Positions 44,190-54,991 of a DNA stretch of 64,000 nt are shown here, in pieces (position 1 is the first letter of the stretch; each line of letters begins with the position of its first letter). A program made the translations under genes and the position numbers. The notes beneath the pieces are model-generated. The model was not told the origin of the DNA, ran no database searches, and saw only the letters and a list, made by a program, of their open reading frames with translations. The DNA comes from Polynucleobacter sp. GWA2_45_21 (GTDB taxonomy: Bacteria; Pseudomonadota; Gammaproteobacteria; Burkholderiales; Burkholderiaceae): NCBI RefSeq assembly GCF_001830325.1, contig NZ_MHZG01000002.1:186001-250000 (forward strand). The letters run 5' to 3'.

Positions 44190-45737
44190 ATGAGCGACAA
44201 AGTAATCATTTTTGATACCACCTTACGTGATGGTGAGCAATCACCAGGTGCCTCAATGACGAAGGACGAAAAGGTACGTATTGCTCGCCAGTTAGAGCGT
44301 CTCAAGGTTGATGTGATCGAGGCTGGGTTTGCTGCGAGCTCAGAGGGCGACTTCCAGGCGATCTCTGCAGTGGCTGCTGCAGTAAAAGATTCCATCGTAT
44401 GCTCACTCGCACGTGCTAACGACAAAGACATTACGCGCGCAGCGGATGCTTTGAAGGCTGCCAATGCAAAACGCATTCACGCATTCTTGGCAACCAGCCC
44501 ATTGCATATGGCGGTGAAATTGCGGATGTCTCCAGAGGAAGTGTTGGAGCAAGCGAAGCGCTCCATTCGCTTCGCCAGAAACTTGGCTGAAGATATTGAG
44601 TTCTCAGCCGAAGATGGCTATCGCTCAGAAATGGATTTCTTGTGCAGAGTGGTGGAGGCGGTGATTAATGAAGGTGCAACCACCATCAATATCCCCGATA
44701 CCGTAGGCTATGCCACACCAGAGTTATATGGCGAATTCATGAAGACTCTGCGTACCCGTGTCCCCAATTCAGATAAAGCGGTCTGGTCCGTACATTGCCA
44801 CAATGACTTAGGTATGGCTGTTGCTAATTCATTGGCTGGCGTGAAGATTGGTGGCGCGCGTCAAATTGAGTGCACGATTAATGGCTTGGGCGAGCGTGCT
44901 GGTAATACGGCCTTGGAAGAGATCGTAATGGCTTTGCGTACTCGCAAAGATTACTTTGATATGGTGTGCGGCATTGATGCTACTCAGATCGTTCCAGCTT
45001 CTAAATTAGTATCACAAATTACTGGTTTTGTTGTTCAGCCAAACAAGGCAGTTGTTGGCGCCAATGCTTTTGCACATACTTCCGGCATCCACCAAGATGG
45101 CATCTTGAAGAATCGCGATACCTATGAAATCATGCGCGCAGAAGATGTGGGTTGGTCTGCTAACAAGATTGTGCTTGGCAAGTTGTCGGGCCGCAATGCA
45201 TTCAAACAGCGCTTACAAGAGTTAGGTATTGCGATTGAGGCTGAAGCGGATTTGAATGAAGCATTTGTGCGCTTTAAAACATTGGCTGATCAAAAATCAG
45301 AAATTTTTGATGAAGATATTATTGCCATTATGTCGGATTCTGCTGCAGCGGAAGAGGGTGAGTTTTATAAATTTATCTCTTTGAGTCAGCATTCTGAAAC
45401 AGGTGAGCGACCAAAATCTAAGGTCACCTTCCGGGTTGGCGATAAAGAGACAAGCTCTGAGGCAGAAGGTAATGGCCCGGTTGATGCTAGCTTGAATGCG
45501 ATTGAAGAGATTGTGAAGAGTGGGGCAGAGCAATTGCTTTACTCAGTCAATGCAATCACTTCGGGTACGCAATCTCAGGGTGAAGTGACTGTGCGTTTGG
45601 CTAAGGGCGGTCGCATCGTCAATGGCGTTGGGACTGATCCCGACATTATTGCTGCATCAGCGAAAGCCTACTTATCTGCACTGAATAAATTGCATGATCC
45701 TAGCCAAGCTAAACTCAATGCACAGATGACGCCTTAA
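44190..45737 (+). CDS. leuA: 2-isopropylmalate synthase
   Basis: The 515-residue enzyme has the catalytic TIM barrel with [14 protein letters not shown] near residue 10 and [10 protein letters not shown] near 203 (metal ligands). A linker and the C-terminal LeuA regulatory domain (about 390-500) that binds leucine for feedback follow. It makes 2-isopropylmalate from 2-ketoisovalerate and acetyl-CoA, the first committed leucine step. The ATG at 44190 has GGAG seven bases upstream and is preferred to a GTG at 44187. Confidence 0.96.
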   Translation: MSDKVIIFDTTLRDGEQSPGASMTKDEKVRIARQLERLKVDVIEAGFAASSEGDFQAISAVAAAVKDSIVCSLARANDKDITRAADALKAANAKRIHAFLATSPLHMAVKLRMSPEEVLEQAKRSIRFARNLAEDIEFSAEDGYRSEMDFLCRVVEAVINEGATTINIPDTVGYATPELYGEFMKTLRTRVPNSDKAVWSVHCHNDLGMAVANSLAGVKIGGARQIECTINGLGERAGNTALEEIVMALRTRKDYFDMVCGIDATQIVPASKLVSQITGFVVQPNKAVVGANAFAHTSGIHQDGILKNRDTYEIMRAEDVGWSANKIVLGKLSGRNAFKQRLQELGIAIEAEADLNEAFVRFKTLADQKSEIFDEDIIAIMSDSAAAEEGEFYKFISLSQHSETGERPKSKVTFRVGDKETSSEAEGNGPVDASLNAIEEIVKSGAEQLLYSVNAITSGTQSQGEVTVRLAKGGRIVNGVGTDPDIIAASAKAYLSALNKLHDPSQAKLNAQMTP

Positions 45738-45780
45738 GAATTTCAAGCATCATCTGCAGCATCTGATTGATGAACCCTTC

Positions 45781-46383
45781 TTATTTATTGAGGTCTGTGC
45801 TCTTGTAGTACTTGGTGCCCTTGCCGGTGATTTCAGCGGCAAGGCCTGAGTCTGTTAGTTGATACATTAATACGCTAGGCGCTACTGTTGTTGCGCCCTG
45901 GTAAGCGCTACCGCTAGTCTCGTATTTGGCGGCAGCAGTCACTTGACCACCAAAGGTCCATCCAGAATTTACGAAGTCATTTAAGGCTGCCTCTGTCTGG
46001 AATACAAAGATATTCTGGAAGGATTTAATTCCAATGCCCAGGCCTGCTTGCACTTCGGCCATATTCATATAAATCGGCTTAATCCCATCTTTTTGGACAA
46101 CGACGCCGCTGCCCGTTCCGCCACCCGCAATCAAGATCTTCATACCAAAGTTGCTAAAGGTGGCATAGCCAATTGATTTTTCAATGACCTCTTTTGCCTT
46201 GGGCTGAACTTGGTATAGCGCCTTGAGGGTGTCATTGCTCGATTTAAGAATGTCTTCCCGTTGCTGAGAAACCGTCTTTTGAGATGCAAAAGGATTAGAA
46301 AATTGGGCAAAAGCACTGTTATTGAGGCAAAAAGCACTCAAAACCAGGGTAAATATAGGGGTAGTGAGGCGATTAATTTTCAT
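45781..46383 (-). CDS. SYLF/YSC84-family lipid-binding protein, secreted
   Basis: It has a signal peptide ending near AFAQ (residue 27), then a SYLF domain with A-K-E-V-I-E-K-S-I-G-Y-A-T-F and the G-G-G-T-G-S-G-V-V-V region. The 200-residue size is common in proteobacteria. SYLF domains in eukaryotes bind phosphoinositides; bacterial members are exported proteins of unclear role. It is convergent with leuA and has no operon partner. Confidence 0.85.
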   Translation of the reverse strand: MKINRLTTPIFTLVLSAFCLNNSAFAQFSNPFASQKTVSQQREDILKSSNDTLKALYQVQPKAKEVIEKSIGYATFSNFGMKILIAGGGTGSGVVVQKDGIKPIYMNMAEVQAGLGIGIKSFQNIFVFQTEAALNDFVNSGWTFGGQVTAAAKYETSGSAYQGATTVAPSVLMYQLTDSGLAAEITGKGTKYYKSTDLNK

Positions 46384-46595
46384 AAGTTATTGATTTTATT
46401 GATTATTTAGGTATTTTCTACTCAAAGGATTCCTAGAGAATAGCAAGTTATTAGGGGGAGAGCCCTCATTTTTTGGCTTCTCTCTGCTACAATTCGAGGG
46501 CTTTGATTTTTAAAGCTTTTTTGTTTTATTTGATTAATAAATGCACGACACAAATTGGGTGAAAGCTCAGGTGTTCGCAAGTTAGGAGTATGAAA

Positions 46596-46865
46596 ATGGC
46601 AGTTGCTGATATTAAAACGGCGGAAATCGTCAAAGAAAACGCGCGCAGCGCAAACGATACGGGTAGCCCTGAAGTTCAAGTTTCATTGCTTACAGCCCGC
46701 ATCAATGAATTAACCCCCCATTTCAAAGCTAACGCTAAAGATCATCACAGCCGTCGTGGTTTGTTGAAGATGGTTTCACGCCGCCGCCGCCTCTTGGATT
46801 ACCTCAAGGGCAAGGATTTGGGTCGCTATCGCGCATTGATCGAGAAATTAGGTCTCCGCAAGTAA
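46596..46865 (+). CDS. rpsO: 30S ribosomal protein S15
   Basis: The 89-residue protein has the exact S15 pattern: [17 protein letters not shown] near residue 20, [20 protein letters not shown] near 40-60 and a basic C-terminus. The ATG at 46596 has AGGAG seven bases upstream; an ATG at 46590 is too close to that site. S15 binds 16S rRNA early in 30S assembly and in E. coli represses its own translation. A TACAAT -10-like box lies at 46488-46493. It precedes pnp as in most proteobacteria. Confidence 0.97.
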   Translation: MAVADIKTAEIVKENARSANDTGSPEVQVSLLTARINELTPHFKANAKDHHSRRGLLKMVSRRRRLLDYLKGKDLGRYRALIEKLGLRK

Positions 46866-46881
46866 TTCTTATCGGTATGCA

Positions 46882-46943
46882 ATGCCATCTATCTTAGGGT
46901 TGTTTCTTAACGGAATCAGTCTTAAGCAGATGGCATGTTTTTT
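46882..46943 (+). terminator. Long-loop intrinsic terminator between rpsO and pnp
   Basis: ATGCCATCT (46882-46890) and AGATGGCAT (46928-46936) form a perfect 9-bp stem around 37 bases, followed by G and six Ts (46938-46943). The loop could hold a further CTTA/TAAG pairing. Confidence 0.65.
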
Positions 46944-47052
46944 GAGCGCTTCAAGATTATTTGTGTAGGGGATCGTGTCATTCCAATGAGTTTCTGAGTT
47001 AAAGAATTCAGTGCCTCCCTGGAATGGCATCCCTTGTGATCTTTAATCGCTC

Positions 47053-47112
47053 CAGTGTTGTCGTGACACTGCTTTATCCCACGACAAGCGTAAAAACCAT
47101 GTGGCTTTTACG
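47053..47112 (+). promoter_or_regulatory. Structured pnp leader with mutually exclusive hairpins
   Basis: CAGTGT (47053-47058) pairs with ACACTG (47066-47071). TTGTCGTG (47058-47065) pairs with CACGACAA (47080-47087). The two overlap and exclude each other. A third hairpin, CGTAAAA (47089-47095) with TTTTACG (47106-47112), stands just before the pnp ribosome binding site. In E. coli the pnp leader is cut by RNase III and the product represses itself; a similar role is inferred. Confidence 0.55.
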
Positions 47113-47135
47113 TGAACAATTTGGAGAAGATCAGA

Positions 47136-49304
47136 ATGACGATGTTTAAAAAAGTAGTAAAAACGTTTCAATGGGGTAACCATCAAGTCACTATGGAAAC
47201 AGGCGAGATCGCTCGCCAATCTGGTGGTGCTGTCATCGTTAACGTTGATGACACAGTAGTAATGGGCACAGTAGTTGCTTCTAAATCAGCTAAGCCAGGC
47301 CAGTCATTTTTCCCATTGACTGTTGATTACCTCGAAAAAACTTACGCCGCAGGAAAAATTCCTGGTGGCTTCTTCCGCCGTGAAGGTCGTCCATCAGAAG
47401 GCGAGACATTGATCTCCCGCTTGATCGATCGTCCATTGCGTCCATTGTTTCCAGAAGGCTTCTTAAACGAAGTTCAGGTAGTAGTGCATGTGTTGTCTAT
47501 CAACCCAGATGTGCCTGCTGATATTCCTGCGCTGATCGCTGCTTCTGCAGCTTTGGCAGTTTCAGGCATTCCATTTGCTGGCCCAGTTGGCGCAGCACGT
47601 GTTGGTTACGCTAACGGTCAATACCTCTTGAACCCAACTCGTACAGAGCAAGCTACCAGTGAGATGGATTTGATTGTTGCTGGTACACAAGCTGCTGTAT
47701 TGATGGTTGAGTCAGAAGCCAATCAGTTGTCAGAAGAGATCATGTTAGGTGCGGTTGTATACGGTCATGACCAAATGCAAACTGCGATCAACGCAATTAA
47801 TGATTTAGTGCGCGAAGCTGGCAAGCCAGAGTGGGATTGGACTGCCGCACCTAAAGATGAGCCATTCATTGCTAAGGTCACTGCATTGGCTGAAGCGCCA
47901 TTGCGCGAGGCTTATCAGATTCGTCAAAAGGGTGCTCGTTCAGACAAGCTTAAAGAAATTACTAAAGAAGTAATGGCTAAGTTATCCGAAGAGGGTGATG
48001 TTGATGCTGTTGCTGTTAACGACATCCTGTTTGAAATTGAAGCGAAGATTGTTCGTAGCCAGATTTTGAATGGCGAGCCACGTATCGATGGTCGTGACAC
48101 ACGCACTGTTCGTCCGATCGAGATTCGCAATGGTGTATTGCCACGCACACACGGTTCAGCATTGTTTACCCGTGGTGAAACACAGGCTCTCGTAGTAGCT
48201 ACTTTAGGTACTGCACGTGATGAGCAGATCATTGACGCGCTCGAAGGCGAGTACCGTGATCGCTTCATGTTCCACTACAACATGCCTCCGTTCGCAACTG
48301 GCGAAACAGGTCGTGTAGGTAGCCCTAAGCGTCGTGAAATTGGTCACGGTCGTTTGGCTAAACGTGCTTTGATTCCAGTATTGCCAAGCGCAGAAGATTT
48401 TGCATATAGCATTCGTGTGGTTTCAGAAATCACTGAGTCCAATGGCTCATCTTCAATGGCTTCCGTTTGCGGCGGCTGTTTAGCCATGATGGATGCTGGC
48501 GTTCCAGTTAAAGCACACGTTGCTGGTGTAGCAATGGGCTTGATTTTGGATGGCAATCGTTTCGCTGTGTTGACAGACATCTTGGGTGACGAAGATCACT
48601 TAGGCGATATGGACTTCAAAGTGGCTGGTACTGCAAACGGTATTACTGCACTTCAGATGGACATTAAAGTTCAAGGTATTACTAAAGAAATTATGCAAGT
48701 TGCATTGGCTCAAGCTAAAGAAGGCCGTTTGCACATTTTGAGCAAGATGCAAGAAGCAATGGGTTCAGTTCGCACTGAATTGTCTGCACATGCTCCACGT
48801 ATGGTTTCTTTCAAGATTCATCCAGACAAGATTCGTGAAGTAATCGGTAAGGGCGGCGCAACAATTCAAGCCTTAACTAAAGAAACTGGTTGCAGCATCG
48901 ACATTAAAGATGACGGTACTGTAACGATTGCTTCTACTTCTGCTGAAGGTATGGCTGAAGCAAAAGCACGTATCGAAGGCATTACTGCTGAAGCTGAAGT
49001 GGGCAAGATCTACGAAGGCCCAGTTGTGAAGTTGCTCGAGTTCGGTGCTTTGGTAAATATTCTTCCGGGTAAAGACGGCCTCTTGCACATCTCTGAAATC
49101 TCTAATGAGCGTGTAAAAGAAGTTAAAGACTATTTAGCAGAAGGCCAAGTAGTTCGCGTGAAGTTGTTGGCTGCTGATGAGCGCGGTCGTTTGCGTTTGT
49201 CTCTCAAGGCTGCAATGGCAGATGAGGGTGGCACGATTGCTCCTTTAGCTGGCGCAACCGAGGCTGCTGCTGAAGCGGCTCCTGCATCTGGCGAAACTGC
49301 TTAA
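47136..49304 (+). CDS. pnp: Polynucleotide phosphorylase
   Basis: The 722-residue enzyme has two RNase PH-like core domains (about 1-140 and 315-545) joined by an all-helical domain. A KH domain with [15 protein letters not shown] near 565 and an S1 domain with [14 protein letters not shown] near 630 follow, and the tail is Ala-rich. It degrades RNA from the 3' end with phosphate. The ATG at 47136 lies nine bases after GGAG; 47142 is possible. A structured leader precedes it. Confidence 0.96.
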   Translation: MTMFKKVVKTFQWGNHQVTMETGEIARQSGGAVIVNVDDTVVMGTVVASKSAKPGQSFFPLTVDYLEKTYAAGKIPGGFFRREGRPSEGETLISRLIDRPLRPLFPEGFLNEVQVVVHVLSINPDVPADIPALIAASAALAVSGIPFAGPVGAARVGYANGQYLLNPTRTEQATSEMDLIVAGTQAAVLMVESEANQLSEEIMLGAVVYGHDQMQTAINAINDLVREAGKPEWDWTAAPKDEPFIAKVTALAEAPLREAYQIRQKGARSDKLKEITKEVMAKLSEEGDVDAVAVNDILFEIEAKIVRSQILNGEPRIDGRDTRTVRPIEIRNGVLPRTHGSALFTRGETQALVVATLGTARDEQIIDALEGEYRDRFMFHYNMPPFATGETGRVGSPKRREIGHGRLAKRALIPVLPSAEDFAYSIRVVSEITESNGSSSMASVCGGCLAMMDAGVPVKAHVAGVAMGLILDGNRFAVLTDILGDEDHLGDMDFKVAGTANGITALQMDIKVQGITKEIMQVALAQAKEGRLHILSKMQEAMGSVRTELSAHAPRMVSFKIHPDKIREVIGKGGATIQALTKETGCSIDIKDDGTVTIASTSAEGMAEAKARIEGITAEAEVGKIYEGPVVKLLEFGALVNILPGKDGLLHISEISNERVKEVKDYLAEGQVVRVKLLAADERGRLRLSLKAAMADEGGTIAPLAGATEAAAEAAPASGETA

Positions 49305-49329
49305 GTAAAGTAAGCGAGCGGGAGTTCAT

Positions 49330-50328
49330 ATGCGCGTAATGGAAATCAAAGAATTTGGTGCACCAGAAATGTTGGTTGCTGCCACTCGTCCTGATCCAGT
49401 GGCTCCGGCTGCTGGTACGGGTGAGATTTTGATTAAGGTAATTGCTGCTGGGATTAATCGCCCGGACGTTTTGCAACGTAAAGGTCATTACCCAGTTCCA
49501 GCAGGCGCATCAGATATTCCTGGTCTTGAAGTGGCTGGCGAGATTGTCGGCGGTGACTTAGCTCACGCTGATAATCTGTTTGGCCTCAAGGTTGGTGATA
49601 AGGTTTGTGCGCTTGTGCAAGGCGGTGGTTACGCAGAATTGTGTACCGCTCCCATTGCACAATGCTTGCCTTATCCAAAAGGATTTACCGATCAAGAAGC
49701 AGCCTCATTGCCTGAAACTTTTTACACTGTGTGGAGCAACGTCTTCATGCGTGGCGAGTTATCTGAAGGTGAGACTTTGCTCGTGCAAGGTGGCTCCAGC
49801 GGTATTGGTGTGACTGCTATTTTGATTGCTAAGGCTTTAGGTCATAAAGTATTTGTGACTGCCGGTACTGATGAGAAGTGCGCTGCTTGCGTTGCTTTAG
49901 GTGCAGACTTGGCGATCAATTACAAGACACAAGATTTTGTAGAAGAAGTAAAAAAAGCTACAGACGGCAAAGGTGTCAATGTAGTGCTCGACATGGTCAC
50001 TGGTACCTACGTACAAAAAGAAATTGATTGTTTGGCTGATGATGGCCGCATTGTGATTATTGCGATCATGGGCGGATCAAAGGCTGAAGTAAATACCGGA
50101 CAAATTTTGCGTCGTCGTTTAACCATTACTGGTTCTACTTTGCGCCCACGTCCAGTGTCATTTAAGAAGCAAATTACTCAGCAGCTACATGCACGTATCT
50201 GGCCTTTGCTAGATGCAGGCAAGTTGAAGCCAGTGATTTATAAAACATTTACCTTGGATCAAGCTGCTGACGCCCATCGTTTGATGGAGTCTTCTGAGCA
50301 CGTTGGCAAGATTGTCTTAACTGTTTAA
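49330..50328 (+). CDS. NAD(P)H quinone oxidoreductase, PIG3-like zinc-free MDR
   Basis: The 332-residue medium-chain dehydrogenase fold has no zinc ligands. G-I-N-R-P-D-V-L-Q-R-K-G-H-Y-P near residue 42 and the nucleotide-binding motif LLVQGGSSGIGVTAILIAKA near 150 match the PIG3/QOR class. It probably reduces quinones with NADPH. It lies 25 bp after pnp and 17 bp before tpiA, so it may be in one transcript with both. GGGAG lies upstream of the ATG. Confidence 0.88.
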   Translation: MRVMEIKEFGAPEMLVAATRPDPVAPAAGTGEILIKVIAAGINRPDVLQRKGHYPVPAGASDIPGLEVAGEIVGGDLAHADNLFGLKVGDKVCALVQGGGYAELCTAPIAQCLPYPKGFTDQEAASLPETFYTVWSNVFMRGELSEGETLLVQGGSSGIGVTAILIAKALGHKVFVTAGTDEKCAACVALGADLAINYKTQDFVEEVKKATDGKGVNVVLDMVTGTYVQKEIDCLADDGRIVIIAIMGGSKAEVNTGQILRRRLTITGSTLRPRPVSFKKQITQQLHARIWPLLDAGKLKPVIYKTFTLDQAADAHRLMESSEHVGKIVLTV

Positions 50329-50345
50329 GTATTGAGCTAGATTTA

Positions 50346-51104
50346 ATGCGCCCACTCACTGTTATCGGTAACTGGAAAATGAACGGCAGTCTTGCAAGCA
50401 ATGCAGACTGGGTCAAGACCGTTTGCCGTAGCATGGAGCAGGGAATGCCGGCAGGTCGCAAGTATGCGGTGTGCGTTCCTGCTCCTTACTTAGCGCAGTG
50501 CGGTGATTTAATTCGTGATTGTTCGTTGGCTTTTTTAAGCTTAGGTGCTCAGGATGTATCGGCTTATGCTGACGGTGCGTATACAGGCGAAGTTGCTGCT
50601 TCTATGCTGAAAGAGTTGAATTGCGCTTATGTGATTGTTGGCCACTCTGAGCGTCGCCAATATCACCACGAGGTGGATGAACAGGTTGCTGAGAAAGCCC
50701 TTCAGGTACTCGACAACGGCATGATCCCAGTAATTTGTGTCGGTGAGTCTGCTGATGAGCGTAACTCTGGTCGTGAGGTTGAGGTAGTGCGAGGTCAAAT
50801 CTCAAAGCAAGTCGCTATTTTGCAAGACCGTTTGGCTGACTGCCTGATTGCTTATGAGCCTATTTGGGCTATTGGCACAGGTAAGGTGGCAAGCGCTCAG
50901 ACGGCCCAAGATATGCATCGCGCAATCCGCTTGCAGTTAGCGGAGTTCGATGAGGACGTAGCTTCCCACGTGGGAATTTTGTATGGCGGCAGTGTTAAAC
51001 CTGATAATGCCGTTGAACTGTTTGCAATGCCGGATATTGATGGCGGATTGATTGGGGGTGCTTCATTGAACCCACAAGATTTTCTGGCCATTTGTCAGGC
51101 CTAG
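50346..51104 (+). CDS. tpiA: Triosephosphate isomerase
   Basis: The 252-residue TIM barrel has the substrate lysine in GNWKMNG (near residue 10), the catalytic histidine in VIVGHSERRQ (near 97) and the catalytic glutamate in AYEPIWAIGTG (near 170), with the phosphate loop GGSVKPDN. All are intact. It interconverts dihydroxyacetone phosphate and glyceraldehyde-3-phosphate. secG follows after 22 bp, a common pairing. Confidence 0.96.
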   Translation: MRPLTVIGNWKMNGSLASNADWVKTVCRSMEQGMPAGRKYAVCVPAPYLAQCGDLIRDCSLAFLSLGAQDVSAYADGAYTGEVAASMLKELNCAYVIVGHSERRQYHHEVDEQVAEKALQVLDNGMIPVICVGESADERNSGREVEVVRGQISKQVAILQDRLADCLIAYEPIWAIGTGKVASAQTAQDMHRAIRLQLAEFDEDVASHVGILYGGSVKPDNAVELFAMPDIDGGLIGGASLNPQDFLAICQA

Positions 51105-51126
51105 TTTTTTTATTTGGAGATAAGCC

Positions 51127-51474
51127 ATGGAATGGTTTAAGACTTTATTGATCGTTTTGCAGGTAATTTCAGCTTTGGCTGTGATCTTGCTGGTGTTGTT
51201 GCAGCAAGGTAAGGGCGCTGATATGGGAGCTGCTTTTGGTTCTGGATCCTCAGGTAGCTTGTTTGGCGCCAGTGGTTCAGCCAATTTCCTATCCCACACA
51301 ACTGCTATTTTTGCGGCAGTCTTTTTTGTCTGCACTTTAGGCATTACTTGGATTGGCAATAAAAAGGAAGTTAGCCCTGGAATTTTGTCTGGCACAGTAG
51401 CGCCGGTTGTGGCTCCAGCCCCAGCGCCAGCTGCTCCAGCCCAGGATCCGACTAAGCCGGCTGTTCCAAAGTAA
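51127..51474 (+). CDS. secG: Preprotein translocase subunit SecG
   Basis: The 115-residue protein has two hydrophobic helices (about 3-25 and 54-75) joined by a loop with L-L-Q-Q-G-K-G-A-D-M-G-A-A-F-G-S-G-S, the SecG signature. A long Pro/Ala-rich tail follows. It assists SecYE in protein export. It lies between tpiA and tRNA-Leu, directly upstream of nuoA, a typical betaproteobacterial order. Confidence 0.94.
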   Translation: MEWFKTLLIVLQVISALAVILLVLLQQGKGADMGAAFGSGSSGSLFGASGSANFLSHTTAIFAAVFFVCTLGITWIGNKKEVSPGILSGTVAPVVAPAPAPAAPAQDPTKPAVPK

Positions 51475-51559
51475 AAAAAGTAGGTTTTAAGCACTCAGCA
51501 CCCCTATTTTGGGGTAACTCAGTGGTGCAATGCAGTAGAATTGATGGGTTTTACAAGAT

Positions 51560-51644
51560 GCCGACGTGGTGAAATTGGTAGACACGCTATCTTGAGGGGG
51601 TAGTGGCTTAGGCTGTGCGAGTTCGAGTCTCGCCGTCGGCACCA
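51560..51644 (+). tRNA. tRNA-Leu(GAG)
   Basis: This 85-nt class II tRNA has acceptor stem GCCGACG/CGTCGGC, D arm with GTGAAATTGGTAGACAC, anticodon GAG at 51594-51596, a long variable arm, T arm with GAGTTCGAGTCTC and an encoded CCA. It reads CTC and CTT leucine codons, the latter used four times in the leuA leader peptide. Confidence 0.97.
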
Positions 51645-51753
51645 AATTGTAGAATTTGTAGGGGTTTATGCTGTAAATCAAGGTTTTGTATACCGGAATA
51701 ATTGATAATTTGTAGCTAATTAGGACTTACCAGACGAACGACTTAGGGCCATT

Positions 51754-52113
51754 TTGAATCTCGCTAACTACTTTCCCGTTCTGCTTTTCATCCTCGTAGG
51801 TATTGGGGTGGGTTTAGTCCCCATGTTCCTCGGAAAAATTTTGGCTCCTTCGAAGCCAGACGCTGAAAAACTGTCTCCATATGAGTGTGGTTTTGAGGCC
51901 TTCGAAGATGCGCGTATGAAATTTGACGTGCGCTACTACCTTATCGCCATCCTATTTATCTTATTTGACTTAGAAACTGCCTTCCTATTCCCGTGGGGTG
52001 TGGCTTTGCGTGACATTGGCTGGTTTGGCTACGCTTCCATGGTGATTTTCTTATTGGAATTCATTGTGGGCTTTGTGTACATCTGGAAAAAGGGCGCTCT
52101 CGACTGGGAGTGA
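51754..52113 (+). CDS. nuoA: NADH-quinone oxidoreductase subunit A
   Basis: The 119-residue protein has three membrane helices. The signature [10 protein letters not shown] near residue 43 marks the loop involved in quinone access, and [12 protein letters not shown] follows. It starts with TTG at 51754 behind TTAGGG; no ATG or GTG fits better. It is the first gene of the complex I operon, whose order nuoA to nuoM is complete here apart from the cut nuoM. Confidence 0.94.
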   Translation: MNLANYFPVLLFILVGIGVGLVPMFLGKILAPSKPDAEKLSPYECGFEAFEDARMKFDVRYYLIAILFILFDLETAFLFPWGVALRDIGWFGYASMVIFLLEFIVGFVYIWKKGALDWE

Positions 52114-52118
52114 TCGAT

Positions 52119-52601
52119 ATGGCATTAGAAGGCGTTCTCAAAGAAGGATTTGTTACCACTACTGCAGACCAGTTAATTAACTGGACGCGTAACGGCTCTC
52201 TATGGCCAATGACTTTTGGTCTTGCTTGCTGCGCTGTAGAAATGATGCATGCGGGCGCATCCCGTTACGACTTAGATCGATTTGGTGTGGTTTTCCGCCC
52301 ATCTCCACGTCAATCCGACTTGATGATTGTGGCTGGCACCTTATGTAACAAGATGGCCCCAGCGCTGCGAAAGGTCTATGACCAAATGCCTGAGCCACGC
52401 TGGGTACTCTCCATGGGTTCTTGTGCCAATGGTGGTGGTTATTACCATAACTCGTATTCAGTAGTTCGCGGTTGTGACCGTATCGTGCCAGTGGATATTT
52501 ATGTTCCTGGTTGCCCTCCAACTGCAGAAGCGTTGATTTACGGAATCATTCAGTTGCAATCCAAGATCGCTCGTACTAGCACGATTGCGCGGAAGGCTTA
52601 A
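52119..52601 (+). CDS. nuoB: NADH-quinone oxidoreductase subunit B
   Basis: The 160-residue subunit binds iron-sulfur cluster N2 through Cys37, Cys38, Cys102 and Cys132 ([21 protein letters not shown] and V-P-G-C-P-P). All four ligands are present. N2 passes electrons to quinone. The ATG at 52119 has GGGAG upstream and the family's MALEGVL start; a GTG at 52110 overlapping the nuoA stop is less likely. Confidence 0.96.
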   Translation: MALEGVLKEGFVTTTADQLINWTRNGSLWPMTFGLACCAVEMMHAGASRYDLDRFGVVFRPSPRQSDLMIVAGTLCNKMAPALRKVYDQMPEPRWVLSMGSCANGGGYYHNSYSVVRGCDRIVPVDIYVPGCPPTAEALIYGIIQLQSKIARTSTIARKA

Positions 52602-52604
52602 ATC

Positions 52605-53204
52605 ATGTCAGATCGTTTAGTTCAACTCGCCGCCAATCTAGAAAAAGTTTTAGGTAAGCGCGCTCAGTCAATTGAAATCGCTTTGGGTGAAGTTACTGTT
52701 GTTGTAAATGCAGATACTTATTTTGAATCCGCCATATTATTGCGCGACGACCCTTCCTTGGCTTTTGAGCAATTGATTGATTTATGCGGTGTAGATTATC
52801 AAGACTACCGCGAAGGACAGTGGGGCGGTCAGCGCTTTGGCGTTGTCTCACATCTCTTGTCCATTGCCCATAACTGGCGTTTACGCGTCCGTGTATTTGC
52901 TCCGGAAGATGCTTACCCGATTGTTGCTTCATTAACCCCAGTTTGGGCTGCTGCTAACTGGTTTGAACGTGAAGCATTTGACCTCTACGGTATCTTGTTT
53001 GATGGTCATGAAGACTTACGCCGTATCTTGACTGATTACGGTTTCATCGGTCATCCATTTAGAAAAGATTTCCCAATCTCTGGAAACGTAGAAATGCGCT
53101 ATGACCCAGAGTTAAAGCGTGTGGTGTATCAGCCTGTCACGATTGAAGCGCGTGAAATTACACCGCGTATCGTGCGCGAAGAGCAGTACGGAGGTCCGGT
53201 TTAA
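52605..53204 (+). CDS. nuoC: NADH-quinone oxidoreductase subunit C
   Basis: The 199-residue peripheral-arm subunit carries the 30-kDa signature [15 protein letters not shown] near residues 126-140 and G-H-P-F-R-K-D-F-P near 150. It is separate from nuoD, unlike the fused NuoCD of E. coli. It starts three bases after nuoB. Confidence 0.96.
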   Translation: MSDRLVQLAANLEKVLGKRAQSIEIALGEVTVVVNADTYFESAILLRDDPSLAFEQLIDLCGVDYQDYREGQWGGQRFGVVSHLLSIAHNWRLRVRVFAPEDAYPIVASLTPVWAAANWFEREAFDLYGILFDGHEDLRRILTDYGFIGHPFRKDFPISGNVEMRYDPELKRVVYQPVTIEAREITPRIVREEQYGGPV

Positions 53205-53207
53205 GTC

Positions 53208-54461
53208 ATGGCACAAATTAAGAACTACACCCTCAATTTTGGCCCTCAGCATCCTGCGGCACACGGCGTATTGCGTCTAGTGTTAGAGCTTGATGGTGAG
53301 GTAATTCAGCGTGCTGATCCGCACATTGGTTTATTGCATCGCGCTACAGAAAAATTAGCAGAGACACGTACCTGGATTCAGAACGTTCCTTACATGGATC
53401 GTCTGGATTACGTATCAATGATGTCTAACGAGCATGCTTACGTGATGGCGATCGAAAAATTGCTGCAAGTAGATGTGCCTTTGCGTGCGCAATACATTCG
53501 CGTGATGTATGACGAATTAACCCGTTTGCTCAATCACCTCTTGTGGATTGGCTGTCATGGCTTAGACGTTGGTGCCATGGCTGTGTTCTTGTACGCCTTC
53601 CGCGATCGTGAAGATATTTTTGATATGTACGAAGCCGTTTCAGGCGCTCGTATGCATGCTGCTTACTATCGTCCAGGTGGTGTTTATCGCGACCTGCCAA
53701 CGCAGATGGCGCAATACTCTAAGTCAAAGATTCGTAGTGCGTCTGCAATTAAGCGTTTGAATGAAAACCGTAGCGGTACTTTGCTCGACTTCATTGAGCA
53801 GTTCTCAAATGGTTTTGATGCCAACGTAGATGAGTATTGCAATCTCTTAACGGATAACCGTATTTGGAAGCAACGTTTAGTAGGTATTGGCGTTGTTTCA
53901 CCTGAGCGCGCTTTGCAGCTCGGCTTCACTGGTCCGATGTTGCGTGGTTCTGGTATTGAGTGGGACTTACGTAAAAAGCAACCTTACGAAACTTACGACA
54001 AACTCGACTTTGATATTCCGGTTGGCGTAAATGGTGACTCTTATGACCGCTATTTAGTGCGCATGGAAGAAATGCGTCAATCTAATCGCATCATTAAGCA
54101 GTGCGTGGCTTGGCTCAAGGCAAATGATGGTCCCGTCATGAGTGACAACCATAAAGTATCTCCGCCAAAGCGCGTAGATATGAAGACCAATATGGAAGAG
54201 TTGATTCACCATTTCAAACTCTTTACTGAAGGTATGCACGTTCCTGATGGAGAGGCTTACTCTGCGGTTGAGCATCCAAAAGGTGAGTTTGGTATCTATT
54301 TGATTTCTGATGGCGCCAATAAACCATACCGTATGAAAATTCGTGCGCCAGGATTCGTACATTTGTCCGCAATGGATGAGATGTCACGTGGCCACATGTT
54401 GGCCGATGCCGTAACCATTATTGGTACCCAAGATATCGTATTCGGGGAGATTGACCGCTAA
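53208..54461 (+). CDS. nuoD: NADH-quinone oxidoreductase subunit D
   Basis: The 417-residue 49-kDa subunit has [13 protein letters not shown] near residue 9, [11 protein letters not shown] near 42 and the C-terminal R-A-P-G-F motif. It forms the quinone site with NuoB next to cluster N2. Three bases separate it from nuoC. Length and motifs are normal. Confidence 0.97.
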   Translation: MAQIKNYTLNFGPQHPAAHGVLRLVLELDGEVIQRADPHIGLLHRATEKLAETRTWIQNVPYMDRLDYVSMMSNEHAYVMAIEKLLQVDVPLRAQYIRVMYDELTRLLNHLLWIGCHGLDVGAMAVFLYAFRDREDIFDMYEAVSGARMHAAYYRPGGVYRDLPTQMAQYSKSKIRSASAIKRLNENRSGTLLDFIEQFSNGFDANVDEYCNLLTDNRIWKQRLVGIGVVSPERALQLGFTGPMLRGSGIEWDLRKKQPYETYDKLDFDIPVGVNGDSYDRYLVRMEEMRQSNRIIKQCVAWLKANDGPVMSDNHKVSPPKRVDMKTNMEELIHHFKLFTEGMHVPDGEAYSAVEHPKGEFGIYLISDGANKPYRMKIRAPGFVHLSAMDEMSRGHMLADAVTIIGTQDIVFGEIDR

Positions 54462-54484
54462 TACAGCGCGCCAAGGATGAATTC

Positions 54485-54991
54485 ATGACAACAACTCTTC
54501 AACTATCTGACAAAACGCTCGCAGACATTGCACGCAATGTCGCGAAATACCCTCCAGAGCAAAAGCAATCTGCTGTGATGGCTTCCTTAATTGCTGCTCA
54601 AACTGAGGTAGGTTGGGTGTCACCTGAGGTAATTGAAACAGTTGCCCAGATTTTAGAAATGCCTACCATTGCGGTGGATGAGGTAGCTACTTTTTACAAC
54701 ATGTATGACACCAAGCCGATTGGTAAGTACAAATTAGTGATTTGCACAAATCTACCTTGCCAGTTAACTCATGGTGAAACTGCTGCAACGTATTTAAAAG
54801 AAACATTAGGCATCGGCTATAACGAGACAACTCCTTGTGGCACATTCACCTTGAAAGAGGGCGAGTGCATGGGGGCTTGTGGAGACTCTCCAGTAATGCT
54901 GGTGAATAACAAGCGTATGTGTAGCTTCATGAGTAAAGAAAAGATTGACGCTCTATTAAATGAGCTCCGTGCAGAAGGGAAAGCAGCATGA
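54485..54991 (+). CDS. nuoE: NADH-quinone oxidoreductase subunit E
   Basis: The 168-residue thioredoxin-like subunit binds the 2Fe-2S cluster N1a through VICTNLPCQ and [10 protein letters not shown], the four Cys spaced as expected. An N-terminal helical bundle precedes it. Its stop overlaps the nuoF start by four bases (ATGA). It is part of the NADH dehydrogenase module with NuoF and NuoG. Confidence 0.96.
   Translation: MTTTLQLSDKTLADIARNVAKYPPEQKQSAVMASLIAAQTEVGWVSPEVIETVAQILEMPTIAVDEVATFYNMYDTKPIGKYKLVICTNLPCQLTHGETAATYLKETLGIGYNETTPCGTFTLKEGECMGACGDSPVMLVNNKRMCSFMSKEKIDALLNELRAEGKAA

Noticed and set aside
46493..46525. An attenuator or terminator in the rpsO leader (GCTTT/AAAGC stem with T run)
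   Set aside because: The stem is only five base pairs of mostly A-T, directly after the -10-like box; too weak to claim.
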